A DNA stretch of 64,000 bases from Caballeronia fortuita (lineage in GTDB: Bacteria > Pseudomonadota > Gammaproteobacteria > Burkholderiales > Burkholderiaceae). The first letter of the stretch is position 1; each line of letters opens with the position of its first letter. The stretch is from assembly GCF_001544835.2 (NCBI RefSeq), contig NZ_FCNX02000004.1, positions 310,001-374,000 of the forward strand, in the 5' to 3' direction. A program made the position numbers and the translations under genes. The notes beneath the pieces were generated by a model. It worked only from the letters and a program-made list of their open reading frames with translations. It did no database searches and had not been told where the DNA came from. This document shows, in pieces, positions 61,304-64,000 of the stretch.

Positions 61304-62455
61304 CTATTTGTATGAGTTGGGGGTGATGGGGCGTGCCAGGGCAACATACCGCGCAAGATGATGATCCTCATCCCCGAGTTGATGATCGATCATCACGAGC
61401 CGCTTCGCATAGTGAGCCAGCGGCAATTCCCACGTCATGCCGATGCCGCCATGCATCTGGATCGACTCTTCCGCGACGCGCGCGCCGATGTGCCCAATCG
61501 AATACTTCGCCGCCGACAACGCACGCTCACGCTCGATGCCCGCTTCACCAACCGCCGCCGCCGCATTGATCGCGGCCGAACGCGCCTGCTCGATTTCCAG
61601 CAGCACATCGGCCATGCGATGCTGCAGCGCCTGGAACGCGCCGATCGGCATGCCGAACTGCTTACGCGTGCGCAGATATTCGAGCGTGTGCTCTTTCGCA
61701 ACATCCATCGCGCCCACGGCTTCCGACGCGAGCGCGACGAGCCCGTAGCCGATCGCATGCGTGAGCGTCGCGTATGCATCGCCTTCGTTGCCGACGAGCG
61801 CATCGGCATCGAGCGTCACGTCATCGAAAGACACGTCCGCCACACGTCCGCCATCGATCCTCCGATGACCGCGCACGTTCACGCCTTGCGCATCGCGTGC
61901 AACGATGAAGAGCGACATGCCCGCCTCGTCATCTTCGCCGCCCGACGTGCGCGCCGACACGAGCAGCACGTCCGCATGTTCGCCCTGCCGCACGACGCTC
62001 TTCACGCCATTGAGCGTCCAGCCGTCGCCGTGCCGCGCGGCGCGCGTGTTCACGCGTGCAAGCTCGTAGTGCGAGCCCGGTTCGTCGTGCGCGAACGCCG
62101 CGATGACATCGCCCTCGATCATCTTCGCAATGAGCGCGCGCTGCTTCTCGTCGCCCGCATGCGCGAGCGCGCGCCCAACGATCAGCGCATCGAGAAACGG
62201 TTCGACGACGAGCCCGCGCCCGAGCGCTTCGAACACGACGGAGACATCGAAGCCATCGCCGCCGAAGCCGCCGACGGAGTCATCGAAGAACGCGCCGATA
62301 ATGCCAAGCTCGCAAAAGCGCCGCCACATGTCGCGGCTGAAGCCTTCCTGCGATCGCGCGATCTTGTTGCGCGCATCGAATCCATATTGCTCGACGATGA
62401 AGCGGTTCAGCGAATCCGCGAGCATCCGCCGGTCTTCCGTATGCTGGAAATCCAT
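61304..62455 (-). CDS. Acyl-CoA dehydrogenase (second of pair)
   Basis: This 383-residue flavoprotein starts MDFQHTEDRRMLADSLNRFI. The middle domain has FAHDEPGSHYELARVNTRAA and WTLNGVKSVVRQGEHADVLL. The C-terminal helices include RTRKQFGMPIGAFQALQHRM and ESIQMHGGIGMTWELPLAHY. The phrase IGMTWELP is common in short-chain or ring-substrate acyl-CoA dehydrogenases that come in pairs in aromatic and steroid degradation. It follows the partner gene by 12 bp, so the two may form a heteromer. The substrate is unknown. Confidence 0.85.
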   Translation of the reverse strand: MDFQHTEDRRMLADSLNRFIVEQYGFDARNKIARSQEGFSRDMWRRFCELGIIGAFFDDSVGGFGGDGFDVSVVFEALGRGLVVEPFLDALIVGRALAHAGDEKQRALIAKMIEGDVIAAFAHDEPGSHYELARVNTRAARHGDGWTLNGVKSVVRQGEHADVLLVSARTSGGEDDEAGMSLFIVARDAQGVNVRGHRRIDGGRVADVSFDDVTLDADALVGNEGDAYATLTHAIGYGLVALASEAVGAMDVAKEHTLEYLRTRKQFGMPIGAFQALQHRMADVLLEIEQARSAAINAAAAVGEAGIERERALSAAKYSIGHIGARVAEESIQMHGGIGMTWELPLAHYAKRLVMIDHQLGDEDHHLARYVALARPITPNSYK

Positions 62456-62467
62456 CGTGCGCTTCCT

Positions 62468-63643
62468 TTAGAGTCCAAGCATCATCTTCGCGATGATGTT
62501 CTTCTGTATTTCGTTGGAGCCGCCGAAGATCGACAGCTTGCGGTTGTTGAAATACTGCGCCGCCGCGTTCGATACTTCGCCATCCTGACTGTCCACCGAC
62601 TGCATCGCATGTGGCCCCATCGCGCGACGCATCAGCGACGAGATTTCCTGACGAATCTCCGTGCCGCGAATCTTCAGCATCGAGCTTTCCGCACCCGGCG
62701 CGCCGCCGCCCGCGACCGCCGCGAGCACGCGCAGATTCGTCGTCTTCATGTTCTCCAGATCGATCTCGACACGGGCGAGCCGCGCGGCGAACAGCGGATC
62801 GTCGATGAGCGCGCGGCCATTGCATCGCGCCTCGGCCGCCGCCGCCTTCAGCCGTTGCAGCGCCGCGACCGAAAAGCCCACGCCCGCGATATTCGTGCGC
62901 TCGTAGGTCAGCAGATACTTCGCGTAGGTCCAGCCCTTGTTCTCTTCGCCGACGAGATTCGCCGCGGGCACGCGCACATCCGTGAAGAAGACTTCGTTGA
63001 CTTCGTGCTCGCCGTCGAGCGTGACGATGGGCCTCACTTCGACGCCCGGCGTGTTCATGTCGATGAGCAGAAAACTGATGCCCTCCTGCTTGCGTGCTTC
63101 CTGCGACGTGCGCACGAGGCAGAAGATCATGTTCGCATAGTGCGCAAGCGTGGTCCACGTCTTCTGTCCGTTGACGATGTAGTGCTCACCTTCATCGTCG
63201 ATACCCCGCACCGCCGATGTCCGCACCGCAGCGAGATCGGATCCCGCGCCCGGTTCCGAATAACCCTGGCACCACCAGTCGGCGCCATCGAGAATACGCG
63301 GCAGCCAGTGACGCTTCTGCGCATCGCTGCCGTATTTGATGAGCACCGGCGCAAGCATGTTCACGCCGAACGGCACGATGCGCGGCGCGCCCGCAATAGC
63401 GCATTCGTTCTCGAAGATGAACCGCTGCACCGCGCTCCAGCCAGGGCCGCCGTATTCCTTCGGCCAGTGGTTCGCGAGCCAGCCTTTCGCGTTGAGTATG
63501 CCGTGCCATTGCGCCATGTCGTCGCGCGTCAGGCGCTCGCCCGTGCGTGCCTTTTGCGCGACATGTTCAGGAAGCGACGTGCGCAGAAACGCGAGCACGT
63601 CGGCGCGAAACGCTTCTTCGTCTGCGGTGAATTTGAGGTCCAT
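62468..63643 (-). CDS. Acyl-CoA dehydrogenase (first of pair)
   Basis: This 391-residue acyl-CoA dehydrogenase starts MDLKFTADEEAFRADVLAFL, then LANHWPKEYGGPGWSAVQRF. The FAD contacts lie in WCQGYSEPGAGSDLAAVRTS and WTTLAHYANMIFCLVRT. The C-terminal domain has LSIFGGSNEIQKNIIAKMML, typical of the FadE17/pimeloyl-CoA dehydrogenase-like branch. It forms an operon with the dehydrogenase gene at 61304 (12 bp gap) and lies 34 bp after a 3-hydroxyacyl-CoA dehydrogenase, consistent with beta-oxidation of a specific acyl-CoA. Its usual catalytic acid is not assigned here. Confidence 0.87.
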   Translation of the reverse strand: MDLKFTADEEAFRADVLAFLRTSLPEHVAQKARTGERLTRDDMAQWHGILNAKGWLANHWPKEYGGPGWSAVQRFIFENECAIAGAPRIVPFGVNMLAPVLIKYGSDAQKRHWLPRILDGADWWCQGYSEPGAGSDLAAVRTSAVRGIDDEGEHYIVNGQKTWTTLAHYANMIFCLVRTSQEARKQEGISFLLIDMNTPGVEVRPIVTLDGEHEVNEVFFTDVRVPAANLVGEENKGWTYAKYLLTYERTNIAGVGFSVAALQRLKAAAAEARCNGRALIDDPLFAARLARVEIDLENMKTTNLRVLAAVAGGGAPGAESSMLKIRGTEIRQEISSLMRRAMGPHAMQSVDSQDGEVSNAAAQYFNNRKLSIFGGSNEIQKNIIAKMMLGL

Positions 63644-63677
63644 GACTGCGGTTCCATGAAGAGAATCAAAGCCTGCT

Positions 63678-64000
63678 TCAAGCCGTCCGGTTCAGGCTTG
63701 CGAAATCCGCGCCGCGTTCGACGAGATCGACGAGCAACGGCGATGCGCGCCAGAAGAGCGGATCGTCCTTCGCGAATGCGCGGATATCGGCGAGCACGTT
63801 GGCGAGGCCCACCGTATCGGCGTAATGCATCGGGCCGCCGCGATGACGCGGAAAACCGAAGCCGTGCATCAACGTGGCATCGACATCGAGCGGACGCTGC
63901 GCGATGCCTTCGTGCACGATGTTCGCGCCTTCGTTGATCATCGCGGCGAGATAGCGGCGCACGATCTGCTCATCGCTGAATGTACGCGGTTCGACGCCCG
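63678..64000 (-). CDS. 3-hydroxyacyl-CoA dehydrogenase (FadJ-like), C-terminal part
   Basis: Partial gene: the reading frame enters from the right edge, as in VEPRTFSDEQIVRRYLAAMI, and ends at 63678. The segments NEGANIVHEGIAQRPLDVDA and LMHGFGFPRHRGGPMHYADT, then DPLFWRASPLLVDLVERG, are the second C-terminal domain of trifunctional FadB/FadJ-type 3-hydroxyacyl-CoA dehydrogenases. The GFGFPRHRGGPM phrase is characteristic. It converts 3-hydroxyacyl-CoA to 3-ketoacyl-CoA; the hydratase half, if present, would be outside the window. It is upstream of the two acyl-CoA dehydrogenase genes on the same strand. Confidence 0.88.
   Translation of the reverse strand, partial: GVEPRTFSDEQIVRRYLAAMINEGANIVHEGIAQRPLDVDATLMHGFGFPRHRGGPMHYADTVGLANVLADIRAFAKDDPLFWRASPLLVDLVERGADFASLNRTA

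Noticed and set aside
61358..63937. Very long open frame (859 codons) on the plus strand, opposite the acyl-CoA dehydrogenase genes
   Set aside because: It is antisense to well-supported acyl-CoA dehydrogenase genes and is rich in Arg and His, the usual pattern of antisense frames in GC-rich DNA. No domain is recognisable.

Overview
The window looks like a chromosomal or megaplasmid segment from a Burkholderiaceae bacterium of the Burkholderia/Paraburkholderia/Caballeronia group. The reasons are the high GC content with strong GC3 bias, dense LysR-regulated catabolic operons, MHS-family transporters, a SYLF-domain lipoprotein of the BPSL1445 type, and a large palindromic repeat of a kind common in these genomes. 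No insertion sequence, integrase, phage gene or CRISPR array is visible. The assignment is inference from gene content; no 16S or core marker is present.

Layout. (1) 1-5.35 kb: nicotinate degradation genes, nicD (partial) and nicE leftward, nicC-nicA-nicB rightward from a shared control region. The nicB product is about 400 residues shorter than the form I know and lacks recognisable molybdopterin motifs. (2) 5.6-6.7 kb: a beta-propeller lactonase. (3) 6.9-18.1 kb: an unusual catabolic locus. The rightward operon encodes a ketopantoate-reductase-like enzyme, a VOC protein, a MaoC hydratase, a type III CoA-transferase, a shikimate-dehydrogenase-like enzyme, an enoyl-CoA hydratase, an MHS transporter and a type II dehydroquinate dehydratase. 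A convergent leftward operon encodes a TIM-barrel enzyme, a second shikimate dehydrogenase and a second MHS transporter, with a divergent LysR gene. Two gene ruins lie inside: an internally deleted Gfo/Idh oxidoreductase and a frameshifted intradiol dioxygenase. The two promoter regions share an 11-mer and an 8-mer, so one regulator may serve both. (4) 18.5-24.1 kb: ureidoglycine aminohydrolase, a cytosine-deaminase-like amidohydrolase, two LysR regulators and an MFS transporter. (5) 24.3-29.3 kb: small envelope proteins (lipoprotein, FKBP isomerase, RlpA-like protein, SYLF lipoprotein), an acetyltransferase, a LysR regulator and a YbfB-type MFS protein.

(6) 29.4-51.2 kb: a large amine, amino-acid or opine utilisation region, bracketed by two paralogous 290-residue double-GNAT proteins that share a leader sequence. 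Rightward genes encode glyoxylate/hydroxypyruvate reductase, an omega-aminotransferase, an Lrp regulator, a tartrate/malate-type dehydrogenase, a succinate-semialdehyde-type dehydrogenase and a desuccinylase-like Zn hydrolase. A ~600 bp palindrome separates them from a leftward gene set: aldehyde dehydrogenase, HAD hydrolase, PuuB-like oxidase, a dipeptide-type ABC transporter, a three-subunit HcnABC/opine-oxidase-like flavoenzyme and a stand-alone AraC DNA-binding domain. The last seven genes of this set are joined by short overlaps.

(7) 51.2-61.2 kb: an MscS channel, tRNA-Leu(GAG) whose antisense strand encodes the C-terminus of a LysR protein, a type II NADH dehydrogenase, an orphan NuoM-like subunit, a DAACS symporter paired with a family 3 solute-binding protein, and a dCACHE-GGDEF diguanylate cyclase. 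(8) 61.3-64 kb: two acyl-CoA dehydrogenases and the C-terminus of a 3-hydroxyacyl-CoA dehydrogenase, part of a fatty-acid or CoA-thioester oxidation operon that continues past the window.
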